Source: Endothia cerciana
Taxonomy: Eukaryota; Ascomycota; Sordariomycetes; Diaporthales; Cryphonectriaceae
Reading direction: 5' to 3'
Length of the DNA: 64,000 bases
Assembly (NCBI GenBank): GCA_026119935.1
Contig: JALRMH010000003.1
Location: 186,001-250,000, forward strand
Positions 1 to 10,565 of the stretch are shown here, piece by piece; the first letter of the stretch is position 1, and each line of letters starts with the position of its first letter. A program made the position numbers and the translations under genes. Under the pieces are notes generated by a model. The model was not told the origin of the DNA and searched no databases. It saw nothing but the letters and a program-made list of their open reading frames with translations.

Positions 1-531
1 CACAGGCTAGGCACCTTCATCCTCTGCACACACCACTTGAAGAAGGCATGTGGTTGCCCGATAGGAGCACTCACTGCCTTCAGTAAACACGCTTGGCCTT
101 GTAGTGACATGGGGTCGGTATTGAAGACCCAACAGGGTCTGGTCCCCTGCGCAGGCGCGAAGCATTTGAGAGCCAGGACAGAGTGCCAAACTCGACACAC
201 AAATCATGGAAGGCGGAGGAGGTTGGGGGTCAACCGGGTGGAGGATGGAAGGATCACGGGCAGGAGGATATAGGTATAGGAGGTATACTGAAGACTGGGA
301 GGGCGACACATCACGATGCAGACAAGGTGGTCATTCATAAGGGGGAGCAGTGGAAGAGCCCGAAGGGTGTTAGAAATTCATTGATTTCCCTTAGACCCTA
401 AGCAAACCCTTTCCATTTTGAGAACTCCTGATTCCACGCCGTGTCCCATCCTGACCATTTATTCCAGGTCGAACTGGTTTCAAGAAGCCACGGTGCAGGA
501 TTCTTGTGTTGTGTACCCATCGCCGAGAGGC
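1..531. other. 3' flank of RPL5, no gene seen
   Basis: This is the downstream flank of the leftward-transcribed ribosomal protein gene. Short open frames exist on both strands but none has a recognisable domain, splice logic or natural composition. It presumably contains the RPL5 3' UTR. Confidence 0.5.
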
Positions 532-1533
532 CTACTCGCGGAGCTCGGCAATGCGGGCCTGGACGCGCTCCTTCTTCTCGGCGTAGCTGAGCTTCTTGGT
601 ACGGTACTTCTTGGACTCGGCCTTCCACTCCTCCTTGGACTTCTTGGGGGCGTCGGACTCGTACTTCTTGAAGGGGTCCTCGCGGATGGCGGCGTGGGCC
701 TCGGTGTAGAGGTCCTCCAGACCGTCAGCCTCGACGTCGTCGTCGATGTACTTCTGGAACTGGCTCTTGAAGCGCTCCTCATCGTCGTCGGCCAGGGTCT
801 CCATGTACTCGGCGACGTGACCGCCGTAGATGTACTTGCGGAGGGTCTCGGCGTCCAGCTCCTCGGACTCCACGTCGTAGCCGGGGAACCGGTTTTCGGA
901 GTGGGGGATGAAGATGCCACCGTCGGAGGCACCCTTCATGGCACCGAAGACACGGGCACCGGTGGAGGTGCGGGCCAGACCGACATCAAGGAAGGCCTTG
1001 AAGGGGCGGCGCTCACCATCGTCGGTCTCGGCAGCCTCGGTCAGGGTGTACTCTCCGTCGGCCTCCTCGACACCCTTGAACTGCTCGTCGATGCCGAGCT
1101 TCTTGAGGGCGCGGCGGGCGATCAGGAGACCGGTGGCGTAGGCGGCAGCCCAGTTGGTCAGGCCGTGCTCGATGCCATAGGCGCGCAGCTCGTGGGAGTA
1201 GGCAGCGACGAAGACCTTGTCACCGCTGATCTCAGCAGTCACGATCTGCCTGTTGTGTGTTCAACCGCTGGTCAGCAAAAAGCAGCCCCCGGCCCCGCAT
1301 CCTTCAGCAGCACCCCGCCGTGGTGATTTCATAGTACGCACATGACGATGTCCCGGTTGGTGAAGCGGACGACCAGGCGGTACTTGGGAGCATTGTACTT
1401 GTTCTTGGCCTGGGTGATGAGGCGCTTGCGGGCGTAGTAGTCGGTCTTTCCAGAGCGTCTGCGCTTGTATTTGGTCTGGAAGCGACTGTGATGCCGTCAG
1501 TACTGCATCTTGTCGATTCGGCGACGGTGGTGG

Positions 1534-1582
<49 letters not shown>

Positions 1583-1844
1583 GTGTTCTTCTTCCCCTCG
1601 CACGACCATTCAATCCTTGGGGGGGCTGTCAGGATGGGGGACTCACCTGTAGTACGAGCTGTTCTTCACAAGCTTGTCGAACGGCTGTGTTTCCCCCATC
1701 GAGTCAGCAATTTGCGCTTCAGATCATTTTGTCTTCTTCCCCCCTCCGAAGCATCTTGCATTGACTCTTTCTCCTATCGCCTCGAGGATGCTCGCAAAGG
1801 CATCACGGGCACAACACGGCACAACATCATGGCCGACTCACCAT
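532..1844 (-). CDS. RPL5: 60S ribosomal protein L5 (uL18), four exons
   Basis: Component of the large ribosomal subunit that binds 5S rRNA together with L11 in the central protuberance. Four exons are supported: 1842-1844, 1647-1684, 1338-1485 and 532-1245, giving about 300 residues, the usual length. The last exon holds the long conserved body (HGLTNWAAAYATGLLIARR, ENRFPGYDVE, HVAEYMETLADDDEERF). Exon 3 encodes the basic segment with RRRSGKTDYYARKRLITQ. Exon 2 encodes PFDKLVKNSSYY. The first exon contributes only the ATG, followed directly by a GTGAGT donor. Introns are 157, 161 and 92 bp; the second carries a long dinucleotide repeat. It is transcribed divergently from the HAD gene. Identity is certain; the ATG-only first exon is inferred from splice sites and the family's N-terminus. 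Confidence 0.95.
1537..1581. repeat. (TG)n microsatellite in RPL5 intron 2
   Basis: About 22 uninterrupted TG units lie inside the second intron of RPL5, so they read CA on the coding strand. The run starts about 50 bp upstream of the intron's 3' splice site. Confidence 0.9.
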
Positions 1845-2320
1845 CTTGACGGATTTGCTGGGTGCTGCTGCTGCCACAGGTCTGGTTGTCGTTGAGGATG
1901 GAGTGTTGGGTGGTCCTGAACTTGAGCGGCGGGCAACCAAAGTTTGAAAAAGCGTGCGAATTCCTTGCTGGGACCCGCTTTCATAGCCCTAAGTTTTGTG
2001 ATTGGCTGGAGGGCCGCTAGCGCATCAGCAGACGAGCGGCAGAGGCAGAGTTGAGTAGGGGACCATTTAGGACCACTGGACACGGCAGGCGAAGCAAGGC
2101 GTGGCCCACGCCAGACATCTTATCGCCCTCCTTATCAGCCCCAGGTACCGAGGTCCCTCCCCTCCCCGCTGGGTCCTACCCCGGATTCCACCCTTCCCCC
2201 ACGTTGAAGGGGGAAAAGGGGGGGGGGGGGGGTGAGGATCACTCCTCTCTCCCTCCCCCTCTGCAATATGAACTGGGAGAGAACCTCAGGTCTATCTCTG
2301 GGCATAAGGTGGAATGAGGT
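1845..2320. other. Divergent promoter region, RPL5 / HAD gene
   Basis: About 480 bp between two divergent starts. It contains a run of about 14 G residues near 2219-2232 and pyrimidine-rich stretches. No additional gene is seen. Confidence 0.5.
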
Positions 2321-3306
2321 ATGCTGCCCGATGAGCAGCCAGTCGAGTACATACTTGACGGCATAGACGCAGTGATGGCGGCCTCGGCCCAGCCCAAGGT
2401 CATCCTCTTCGACATCGGTGGCGTTGTTGTAAGTCACCATGGTGCAGCACCCGGCCTCCGTAGCAGTCCCCGCTGGTGATGTTGACTTGAGAGGAACAGG
2501 TCGCGTCCCCCTTCCAGTCCATCCTGGATTACGAGCTGAGCCTCGGTATCCCGCCAGGCTGGATCAACTACTCCATCTCCAAGACATCACCGGATGGATA
2601 CTGGCACCGCCTGGAGACAGGCCGGATACCCCTGGACGACGCATTCTACAGGGGCTTCTCCGAGGACCTGCATAGTCCGACACTGTGGCGAGCCTTCTAC
2701 GAGGCACAACGGGCCAAGAACCCGACGCTTCCCAGGGAGACCCCGCCCGTCCCCAGGCTCGACGCCGAATGGCTCTTCAACGACATGATGGCGACGGGGA
2801 GGCATCCGGACCCCTGGATGTTCCCTGCGCTGAAGAACCTCCGGGCGAGCGGGAGGTACATCCTCGCTGCCCTGAGCAACACCGTCATCTTCCCGCCCGG
2901 GCACGAGTTGCACCGGCCTAATACCGCTGATGACCCTGTCCGTGGCCTCTTTGACGTTTTCGTATCCTCAGCCCACGTGGGCATGAGGAAGCCCGATCCC
3001 CGCGTCTATCAGCACGCGCTGCAGGAGGTGGACAGATTTGCCAGGGAGAATGCCAACTCGGCCAGGGGCGCGGGCCTGGCCTGGGCCCACGGCATCCAGG
3101 CCGGCGATGTCCTCTTCCTCGACGATATCGGGGCGAACCTGAAGGGGGCCAAGAGGGCTGGTTTTCGCACGATCAGGGTGAACCTGGGGAGGGCGTACGA
3201 GGCGGTCGGCGAGCTGGAGGGCATCACGGGTCTGAAGCTGGCCGGGGGCCACCCCAAGGTCGCGATAAAACCAAGGCTGAAGAGCTCAGGGAAGGCGAGG
3301 ATATAG
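2321..3306 (+). CDS. HAD-superfamily phosphatase (epoxide-hydrolase N-domain-like)
   Basis: Predicted haloacid-dehalogenase-type hydrolase acting by an Asp nucleophile. Two exons: 2321-2428 and 2500-3306, with a GTAAGT donor and AACAG acceptor. The protein is 304 residues from the first ATG, or 286 from the in-frame ATG at 2375, which sits closer to the usual family start. Motif I is VILFDIGGVV. It has Gly instead of the second Asp, as in several subfamily IA variants. Motif II is ALSNT, motif III the Lys in MRKPDPRVY, and motif IV VLFLDDIGANLKGA. The PPGWINYSISK segment after motif I is typical of fungal soluble-epoxide-hydrolase-N-like proteins. The substrate is not deducible. It converges on the methyltransferase gene with only 83 bp between stops. 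Confidence 0.85.
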
Positions 3307-3389
3307 CCGATCATATCACATGGCTGGGCGGTGTGCTCGAGACCATGTGCGGCCCCCCCCGCCAGAATAAAGATAGCGGGGCGAGCGGC

Positions 3390-4271
3390 CTACTCTGGCT
3401 TCCTCGCGACATAGACATACAACGAGTCCACATCCTCGACCTTGCCGTCCACCGCAACCCTCTCCCACTCCCTGCGGAACAACGGCCTCGCCTTGTCCTC
3501 GAAGCCATCCGACACAGCGTTCTCGGTGAGGCTGCTGTTCACGGTCTGCTCGTATATCCTGTCCGCCTCGTCAACGCCGTGATACTGCGTGCCCTTGCCC
3601 GAGACGTTCTCTAGCAGGCTCACGCTCTCCACCCGCATCCCCTGCGCCTCCAGGACCCCCCTGAAGGTCTCCGCCGACCTGAACCAGGTGCGGTGCGAGG
3701 GGAAGCCCACGCCCATCCCCCTCGCGACGCCCTCCAGCACCACCCCCGCGCGCAGGTTGCGCTCGTGCGCGATGTCGACCACCATGACCCCGCCGGGCCG
3801 GAGGAACTCCCTCCAGTGCGCCACCGCCGCCGCGGGGTCGGGCAGCAGGACGAAGGCGGTGGAGCACAGCACCGCGTCGAACCCGCCCCTCTCGACGACG
3901 GCCCCGCCCTCCGCCGCCCCCTCCCCGGAGAGCCCGTCCAGGTCCATCACGTCGTGGCGGAGCGCCGTGATCCGCCGCCCCAGCACGGGCTCCCGCGCCT
4001 GCCTCTCGCGCAGCCGCCCCAGCATGCCCTCCGTGATGTCGACGCCGACGACCCGGCCCTCCTCGCCCACCACGTCCGCGGCGAGGAAGGCCTCGCCCCC
4101 CGTCCCGCAGCACAGGTCCAGGACGCGGTCGCCCGGCCGGAGCGGCGCGAGGGCCATGAAGCGCCGGGACCAGGCCCCGTGCCAGGAGTCGTCGTACTTC
4201 GGGGCGCGGGCGTTGTACATCCGCTGCGCCGACTCGGGCTGGGTCTCGTGGCCGAATTGGGCCGACGACAT
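3390..4271 (-). CDS. Class I SAM-dependent methyltransferase
   Basis: Single-exon, 293-residue small-molecule-type methyltransferase. The SAM-binding motif I, VLDLCCGTGG, is at residues 50-59. The acidic residue that contacts the ribose is in VVGVDI (Asp78). A post-I segment (FDAVLCSTAFVLLPDP) and motif III-like LRPGGVMVVDIAHERN follow. The N-terminus (AQRMYNARAPKYDDSW) resembles UbiE/COQ5-like and secondary-metabolite methyltransferases. The C-terminal part is less conserved and probably forms the substrate lid. No biosynthetic core gene lies nearby, so the substrate is unknown. The start is set by the only upstream ATG in frame. Confidence 0.85.
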   Translation of the reverse strand: MSSAQFGHETQPESAQRMYNARAPKYDDSWHGAWSRRFMALAPLRPGDRVLDLCCGTGGEAFLAADVVGEEGRVVGVDITEGMLGRLRERQAREPVLGRRITALRHDVMDLDGLSGEGAAEGGAVVERGGFDAVLCSTAFVLLPDPAAAVAHWREFLRPGGVMVVDIAHERNLRAGVVLEGVARGMGVGFPSHRTWFRSAETFRGVLEAQGMRVESVSLLENVSGKGTQYHGVDEADRIYEQTVNSSLTENAVSDGFEDKARPLFRREWERVAVDGKVEDVDSLYVYVARKPE

Positions 4272-5665
4272 GTTTGCGGCCCAAGGCTCGAATCTGTCTC
4301 TGAGGCGGAAAATTCGCTGGACCGCCCTTGTCTGGTCTCCCGAGCGGGATGAGGGATAAACCCCTATGGGCGGGATATCCGGTGGACGGGTGGGCGTGCC
4401 CAGTCAGCCAGCGGGGCCCCTTTTATGCACGAGATCTCGTCCGCGGGGAGGCCTTGGGCCCGTTCGTCATGCAGAGGAGCGAGGGGCGCGATGATCGCCG
4501 GCCGTGCCGATGTTTACCGCAGCTGCTTGCTTGAGGAACACGGAGTCCAGTTGGATGACCGTCTCCCTTGGGTCTACCCGGGCCGTTGTCTGCTTCGTCT
4601 GGTTTTGCTGACTGTAGGACACCTCGCGCAGTCCGCGGGCTGACTCACGAGTCCCCGCGTCGCGGCAACAACAGACCGACGACCATATAGCACCGGGTCA
4701 CCCTGAGGAGTTTGTCTTTTTTTTTTTTGCCCCTGGAATCTCATTGCCGGCTATATCCACTACACACCCTCAGCGATAAGCGTCAGGTTGACAGGGCTCC
4801 GTTGGGGAGTGGTCTATTATTGGTCTCACGCGATCCCACCCTTTTCTGGGTGTATCATGATGTATTTGAAAGAGCCCGGCTGTCTTATTTACTCGCCTCT
4901 GATCCGGCACACATCGGTTCCCGATAACACATAAGTTCTGTCACCATATTGAATATCTGCTTTGGTCTTAGCGCTAACCCCAGACCCAAGCCGAACCTTA
5001 ATGTTCTTAAAGACGTAGAATCTGCTCAGTCCATGATCCTAGTGTGCGAAGGCATCCTCGGGTTGACCCCACTGGCACGGACTCTTGGTTCCTTGCGTAT
5101 AAGCGCAGGTTAAGAGATATGATCCTTAGTTGATCGGGCCACCACCCGGGACGACTTCTCTCCTTTTTTGATTCAAGATTCCGTTTCAGGTAGCTATACC
5201 ATATTGCGGGACCTTCTGTCCCAGGCATAGATGCCTTCGGTAGAGTAGCTCAGGTACAAACCTCCCCCCCCCCCCCTAAACTCACCCAACCGTACCAAGA
5301 AATTTATGGAATAATCACTGCCCCTGTAGTTGACCTTGGAAAGCACACGGATGGTGCGCGGGAGACGCCCTCCGAGTAGCAAACATACCAGATGACAGAC
5401 CCTATATATTGTACATATGTATATGTGGATCGTCCATAGCACTCCTCCCCTGAAATGGCCGACGCGGACAGGATTTCGCATGCTGTTGTGTTCTAAAGCA
5501 GTCTTTCTACCTGGCCGGGGCCGCCCTTGAGCTATCGGCATCACGAGACGCGTAATATATATATACATAAAAGAGGGAAGGGGGGGGGGGGGCGCGGCAA
5601 GTGCACATCAACGTACAATGTCATAATCTATAAACACCTTCTTACAAGGATATCTACACCGCCCC
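4272..5665. other. Intergenic 1.4 kb, no gene seen
   Basis: Somewhat AT-richer than its surroundings, with T, C and G runs (near 4713, 5266 and 5580) and a TATA-rich stretch near 5555. Open frames are short and look random. Confidence 0.5.
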
Positions 5666-7570
5666 TCACGTGTTCACGACGGCCCTCTCCAGCCTCCTCC
5701 CCACGCCCATACACCACAGGTCCACCTTGCGGTAGAACCACCCGCTCAGGTACAGGGCGGCGGCCGCCAGCCAGAACCACCCGACCACGTAGCCCCCGGC
5801 CCGCCCGAGCGCCTCGAACAGCCCCGGCATGGCCCAGAACCCGAGGCTGTGCAGCACGGGCCCGTGGACGAGGTAGAAGCTGAAGCTGACCCGGCCCAGG
5901 TACTGCGCGGGGCGGGACTCGAGCAGGCGGCGGCAGGTCGGCGAGCGCATGACCGAGGGGACGAGCAGCAGCGCGCCGAGGGCCTGGTAGAACATCCACC
6001 TGCTGATGGGGAGGTACCACCGCGGGGCGAGCCGGGCGAGCGTGCGGAAGCCCGGCGTGAACTCGGCGCCCGCGTCCGGGTACGACAGCAGGTAGAGCGC
6101 GGCCGTGATCACCGTCCAGCGGAGCGCGCGCTCCTTGCGCGGCGCCAGGCCGCGGCCGCCCGCGATCGAGGACGCAAAGATCCTGTCCTCGCTGGACAGC
6201 GTACTCGGGTCCGCGCCCCTCAGGAGGTCGACCTCGCTCAGCACCATGCCGCCCACGAAGACGCCCATGTCCCAATACCCCAGGCAGATGGCATACGCGC
6301 ACAGCCCGGCCGCGGCGCCCAGCCTCCACCGCGCCTGCATGGCCGCCGTCCCCAGCAGGAACGTGTACAGCACCATGCTCCCCCTCAGCTCCTTGGGGAT
6401 CGTCCACGTGTGCGGGTCAAAGCGCGGGTGCATGTGTCCGAAGTTGAAAGGGTTCGCCCACTCCCCGTACACGACGGTGAAGTTGGCCAGCGCCTTGGGG
6501 AGGTGGGGGTGGATGACGGGGTGTTCCTCCCAGGAGCCCCCGAGCTGGACCCAGGTGAAGTTCCTGGGCGGGGCGGTCCTGTTCTTGGGCGAGGCGGGCG
6601 AGGCGTGGCCGTCGGCGAGCGAGGCCGGCCCGCTGGAGACGGGGTTGTGCGGGTCGTCTCGGTGGTACTCGGCGAAATCGGTGAAGGTAGCATTCGCCGT
6701 GGCGTTCTTGGCCGGCTTGGGTTTTGGCTTAGGCCTGTCGATGTCGTGGTAGAGCACCGCGGGCCCGTGGAGGGCGGACGTGATGTTGAGGCAGAGCTGG
6801 TCCGTGATGCCGATCGTCTCGTTCAGATATGCCGCCGTCTGGAGCCCCAGCGCGGCAGCAACGCCCTCCTTCCCCTCCACGGCGACCGTGTGGTTCGGGC
6901 ACCTCCCGTGGTGGATGAACCCCTTCGTGACCGTGCCGTTGATCCATGCGGAGTCGGGCCCCTTGTAGATGGCCCTCTCCGTCCTGAAGGCGCCCGCCTG
7001 CGCCAGAATGGCGACCATGAACATGCTCACCGCGCAGGGCAGATACAGCCTGAAGGCGCGGCGGAACACGGCGGAGCTGAGCTTCCTGTACACCTCGTCC
7101 AGCCGGCGCTGGTGGATGGCCCTCTGGATGTGCCTGCACAACACGTAGCCCGAGATGGCAAAGAAGATGGCGACCATGGGGCGCCCCCGGTGCAGGAGGC
7201 AGACGATGGGCAGCTGGGCCCAGCCGGTGAAGGGCTCGGGGCTCTTGGGCGGCCGGGCGCCGTAGCCGAGCATGATGAGCGGTGTCCATGGCCAGAGGAA
7301 GTGGTAGTTGAAGACCAGGAAGCAGGCGACGCCGCGGAGGCCGTCGAGGCATTTTATCTTGGACGAGGGCCTCTCGTTGTCGGGCTGGGCTGCGGCGGCG
7401 GCGGCGTGGGCGGCGCGGCCGTCCACGACGACGTCATCATCATCCCCTGCCGCTTCCGGCTTGCGGGTTTCGTGCTGTGGCAGGACGTCGAGGGCGTGCA
7501 TATCACCATCGTCTTCCTTGCGCGCGAATGCAGAGGTGGCGTTTCCATTGCCCCAGAACTGGTGCGACAT
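5666..7570 (-). CDS. Acyltransferase 3 family integral membrane protein
   Basis: Predicted multi-pass membrane acyltransferase (acyltransferase_3 family) that would transfer acetyl or acyl groups to a carbohydrate or other acceptor. From the internal Met at 7570 the protein is 634 residues; the frame continues 25 codons further upstream (7645) but the later Met has a more usual start. An Ala- and Asp-rich cytosolic leader is followed by CLDGLRGVACFLVFNYHF, the signature first helix, then about nine more hydrophobic helices. A large hydrophilic loop between the third and fourth helices carries several N-glycosylation sequons and fungal-type insertions. The near-C-terminal motif GRVSFSFYLVHGPVLHSLGF is the family hallmark. 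Single exon. A long antisense open frame is a codon-bias shadow. Confidence 0.85.
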   Translation of the reverse strand: MSHQFWGNGNATSAFARKEDDGDMHALDVLPQHETRKPEAAGDDDDVVVDGRAAHAAAAAAQPDNERPSSKIKCLDGLRGVACFLVFNYHFLWPWTPLIMLGYGARPPKSPEPFTGWAQLPIVCLLHRGRPMVAIFFAISGYVLCRHIQRAIHQRRLDEVYRKLSSAVFRRAFRLYLPCAVSMFMVAILAQAGAFRTERAIYKGPDSAWINGTVTKGFIHHGRCPNHTVAVEGKEGVAAALGLQTAAYLNETIGITDQLCLNITSALHGPAVLYHDIDRPKPKPKPAKNATANATFTDFAEYHRDDPHNPVSSGPASLADGHASPASPKNRTAPPRNFTWVQLGGSWEEHPVIHPHLPKALANFTVVYGEWANPFNFGHMHPRFDPHTWTIPKELRGSMVLYTFLLGTAAMQARWRLGAAAGLCAYAICLGYWDMGVFVGGMVLSEVDLLRGADPSTLSSEDRIFASSIAGGRGLAPRKERALRWTVITAALYLLSYPDAGAEFTPGFRTLARLAPRWYLPISRWMFYQALGALLLVPSVMRSPTCRRLLESRPAQYLGRVSFSFYLVHGPVLHSLGFWAMPGLFEALGRAGGYVVGWFWLAAAALYLSGWFYRKVDLWCMGVGRRLERAVVNT

Positions 7571-8622
7571 GATAAGGGAAAGGAAGGGAAAGGAAGGGAA
7601 AGAAAGCCGTCGACAGACGGTACATACGTCGTGCGGCCCAGACAACGTCGTATCTGTTGGTAGTTATCACATGCGTGTGGGTGGACGGGTGGGCGGGCGA
7701 GCGAGTGCGGTGCGTGGGTGAGGGAATCGGTCGGCCGCTATTAATAAAGCGCAGTGGAGGTGGTCTCCAGGGGTCGAGTGCGCCAAGTACGGAAACTAAA
7801 AAAGCGGGTTGGGTGGGCTCGATGAAGCTTGGCGATCGCCCCATACGAGACCGCTCATACATGCTTATGTAGTATGTGTGGTATGGCACCCTGGAAGGCT
7901 GTCCACTCGAGGTTGAGGCAGGCGGCAGGGCAAGGCCAGCAGATGGAGATGGGTGTGCGAGCGGTGCGCTGACCTGACCACCCCCAAGGCTCGCTGCTAT
8001 TAAGAGAGGTTGAGCGGGCAGGGCAGGGCAGGGCAGGGCAGGGCAGGGCAGGGCAGGGCAGGGCAGGGCAGGCGGTAGAGCCAAAATCAGGATTCAAATG
8101 TCAGCGACAGGGGCGTGGAGCCCCCCCCGCCCCCTTCGATGCGACCTACCACGGTGGATACTACATACTAACTTACTACCTTATACTATCCATAGTATGT
8201 ACGGACAGCATGTATGTACCAAGTGCGCAGGTCCGGAGACTACTGGACAGCAGCATGCGTCGTCACCCGGTTTCGACGACGGCATTACACCCGGGCGCAT
8301 CGTGTCGGCCCGCTCTAGCATTCTGCGAGATGTTTCATTCTTCCTAATTCCCTAGCTATGCCCGCCCAGAGACCATCCGTCTATGTCCATGATTAACCAA
8401 CCCCCCTCCCGGCCTGCCCTGAGGCTCTGCGGGGGACCAGGTCAGCCAGCTTATTCCGAGGCTTCTGCTTCCACACCCATCGCCCGTCCTCCCATGTAAT
8501 ACAACGCCACCGGTCCGATATGAAATATTATGTCGTGTCACAAGCCCAGATTGAACCGCGCCCCCCCCCCCCCTTTTTTATTTTATTTTACATTTCCACC
8601 CTCAGCCTCGCCGAGGAGAGGC
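7571..8622. other. Intergenic 1.05 kb with pentamer repeat
   Basis: Contains the upstream region of the acyltransferase gene, a pentanucleotide array (described separately) and the 3' flank of the GH72 gene with a C run near 8562. No gene is recognised. Confidence 0.5.
8016..8072. repeat. (GGGCA)11 tandem pentamer
   Basis: Eleven perfect units. The same unit occurs in complementary orientation (CCCTG) at about 31567-31612. Confidence 0.9.
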
Positions 8623-10061
8623 TCACAACAGCATGGTACCGGCGAGGGTGGCGAAGAAGATGACACCCGTCACCAGGAACCCGTACTTGTCCAGCGGGGC
8701 GGGCCTGGAGCCAGTGCTCTTCTTGCCGGTCGAGCTGGGGGTCGCGGTGACGGTGGCGGATCCGGAACCTGGGGAGGCATCGCCAGTAGATGTGCCTCCG
8801 GCGTTCTGAGACCCGTCGCCGGTCAGGCCGGGGCCCTTCCCGGCACCCTGGGTCATGTACTTCTCGGCGCCCGAGGGGATTGCGGGCAGGAGGGTGTCGC
8901 TGACGAGCCAGTTGCTGTCGACAGTGGGGCAGGCCTGGGTGTTGGTCGTGGAGGTGAAACCGCCATCGCCTGTCGGCTCGGGGTACTTGGACAGGGCGGT
9001 CGAGTAGGCGGTGAAGTCGGACATCTGAGAGGCCGACGAGCCCTGGATCGAGACGAGGCCGTAGCCCTTGTTGTCAGACTCCTCGGAATACTCGTACACG
9101 ATGCCGCCGGAGTAGACCCCGGTCATGTTTGTGCTCATCAGGGAATCAACCTCGCCGAAGCTACGGCCGTTGGTGGTGCAGCCGTACTCGGACAGGAAGA
9201 GCGGCAGGCCATAGCCGGTGAAGTTCTTGACCTTCTGGTCCCACCCCGACGTGACAAAGTCGGTATTGCACCAGGAGTAGTCGTTGAAGGCAAAGAAGTC
9301 ACTGCGCTCGTCGTCGGTGCCGCAGTTGAAGTACTCAGCAAGCTGGTATCGGTTCTGCGACACGTCGGCAGCGGAGTAGCCGACGGGGACGCTGCGGTAC
9401 CCACGCTCCTTGATGTACTGGCGCATGTCACGGGTCGTGGCCTTGACGTAAGGGGCCGCGAGGGTGGTGTTCGCCTGGTCATTGATGACCTCGTTCCCGG
9501 AGAAGAAGGCGAGGGTGTTGGGATAGTTGACAAACGCGTCAATGGTGGCAAACACGCTCTGCAGGTAGACGTCGTTGTAGGACACCGCAGGCGAATTGCG
9601 GTTGATGGAGTAGAGCGGGTTGTTGACGTCGAGGATCAGGTAGATGCCGGCAGCGGCCAGGGCGTTCATGCAGGTGTCGTGGCTGACAGAGTTGTCGACC
9701 ATGTAGACACGGACCGTGTTGATGCCCAGCGTCTTGAACTCGGCAATGTCACGCTCGCAGGTGGTGGAGTCCGCGAGGGGGTCAGTCATGGCAGACGAGC
9801 CACCAGGCTGATAGTCGACGCCCCGGATGTAGAACCGATCACTGCCGGTCCAGAATGCTGCCAAAAGGCCGCCAGGGTCAGCCGAGGGGCCAAGGCCAGA
9901 ACCTCCCACTACACACGAGGTGCCAGGAGAAGCTTACCATTTCCGGAAGCCGTGACAGAGGGGATGTCAGATCGCTTGCTTGGGGGCTCTTCCTCGGTGG
10001 GCGTAGGATCAGCGCGGGCGACGGCGGCCAGGAGGCCAAGGGCGAGGGCAGAGGTCTTCAT
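8623..10061 (-). CDS. GPI-anchored 1,3-beta-glucanosyltransferase (GH72, Gel/Gas type)
   Basis: Cell-wall enzyme that cleaves and re-ligates beta-1,3-glucan chains at the outer face of the plasma membrane. Two exons: 9938-10061 and 8623-9857, separated by an 80-bp intron; 452 residues. Exon 1 encodes a signal peptide (MKTSALALGLLAAVARA). The GH72 domain follows, starting FYIRGVDYQPGG. The acid/base Glu is in SGNEVIND (Glu164) and the nucleophile Glu in LFLSEYG (Glu265). The C-terminus has a Ser/Thr/Gly-rich stalk and a hydrophobic tail (YGFLVTGVIFFATLAGTMLL) expected for GPI attachment. There is no Cys-rich X8/CBM43 domain, which places it in the shorter Gel1-like class. The start and intron were chosen because they supply the signal peptide and keep frame. 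Confidence 0.93.
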
Positions 10062-10526
10062 GATGGTGGTGAGGGCTCCCCGTTTCCGGACAGGATGCTG
10101 TCGGGGCAGAAAGGGGTCAGGACCAACTGATTGTCAGTTCAAAAGAGGCCGCTTTCCTGTATAACAAGACGGCTGAGGAGGCGAGGAGAGAGCGAGCGGT
10201 CCGCTGCGGCAAACGAGCAACGAGATGATTACAAAGCTAAGTGAAGAGGAGAATGGTCAAGCCGACAGAACGAACGGGTCGGGGCAGTGATCACTCGAAG
10301 AAGAGGCCAAGAATCTCAAGGTCCACGAGGGTGTTTGTCGACGAGAGTCGCGAGCGGTCGTGTGTCGTGAGGTGGGGAGAAGAAGGAGAGGAGGGCAGGA
10401 AGCGGAAGGGAGGGCAGTGAAGGGGAGGAGAGAACTCAACTAACATAGCCAGCAGGCCACATGCGGGCCAAGCCTAGCTCCCAGGCCTTGCCAGGCCGGG
10501 GCTTGCCAACCTGCGTGCTTGTTTGT

Positions 10527-10565
<39 letters not shown>

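Noticed and set aside
418..1326. Long plus-strand open frame of 302 codons
   Set aside because: It is the antisense shadow of RPL5; composition is Val/Leu/Gly-rich from the reversed codon bias.
5849..7663. 604-codon plus-strand open frame
   Set aside because: Antisense to the acyltransferase gene; Arg/Val/Gly-rich and without domains.
8530..10164. 544-codon plus-strand open frame
   Set aside because: Antisense to the GH72 gene, which has signal peptide, catalytic residues and GPI tail.
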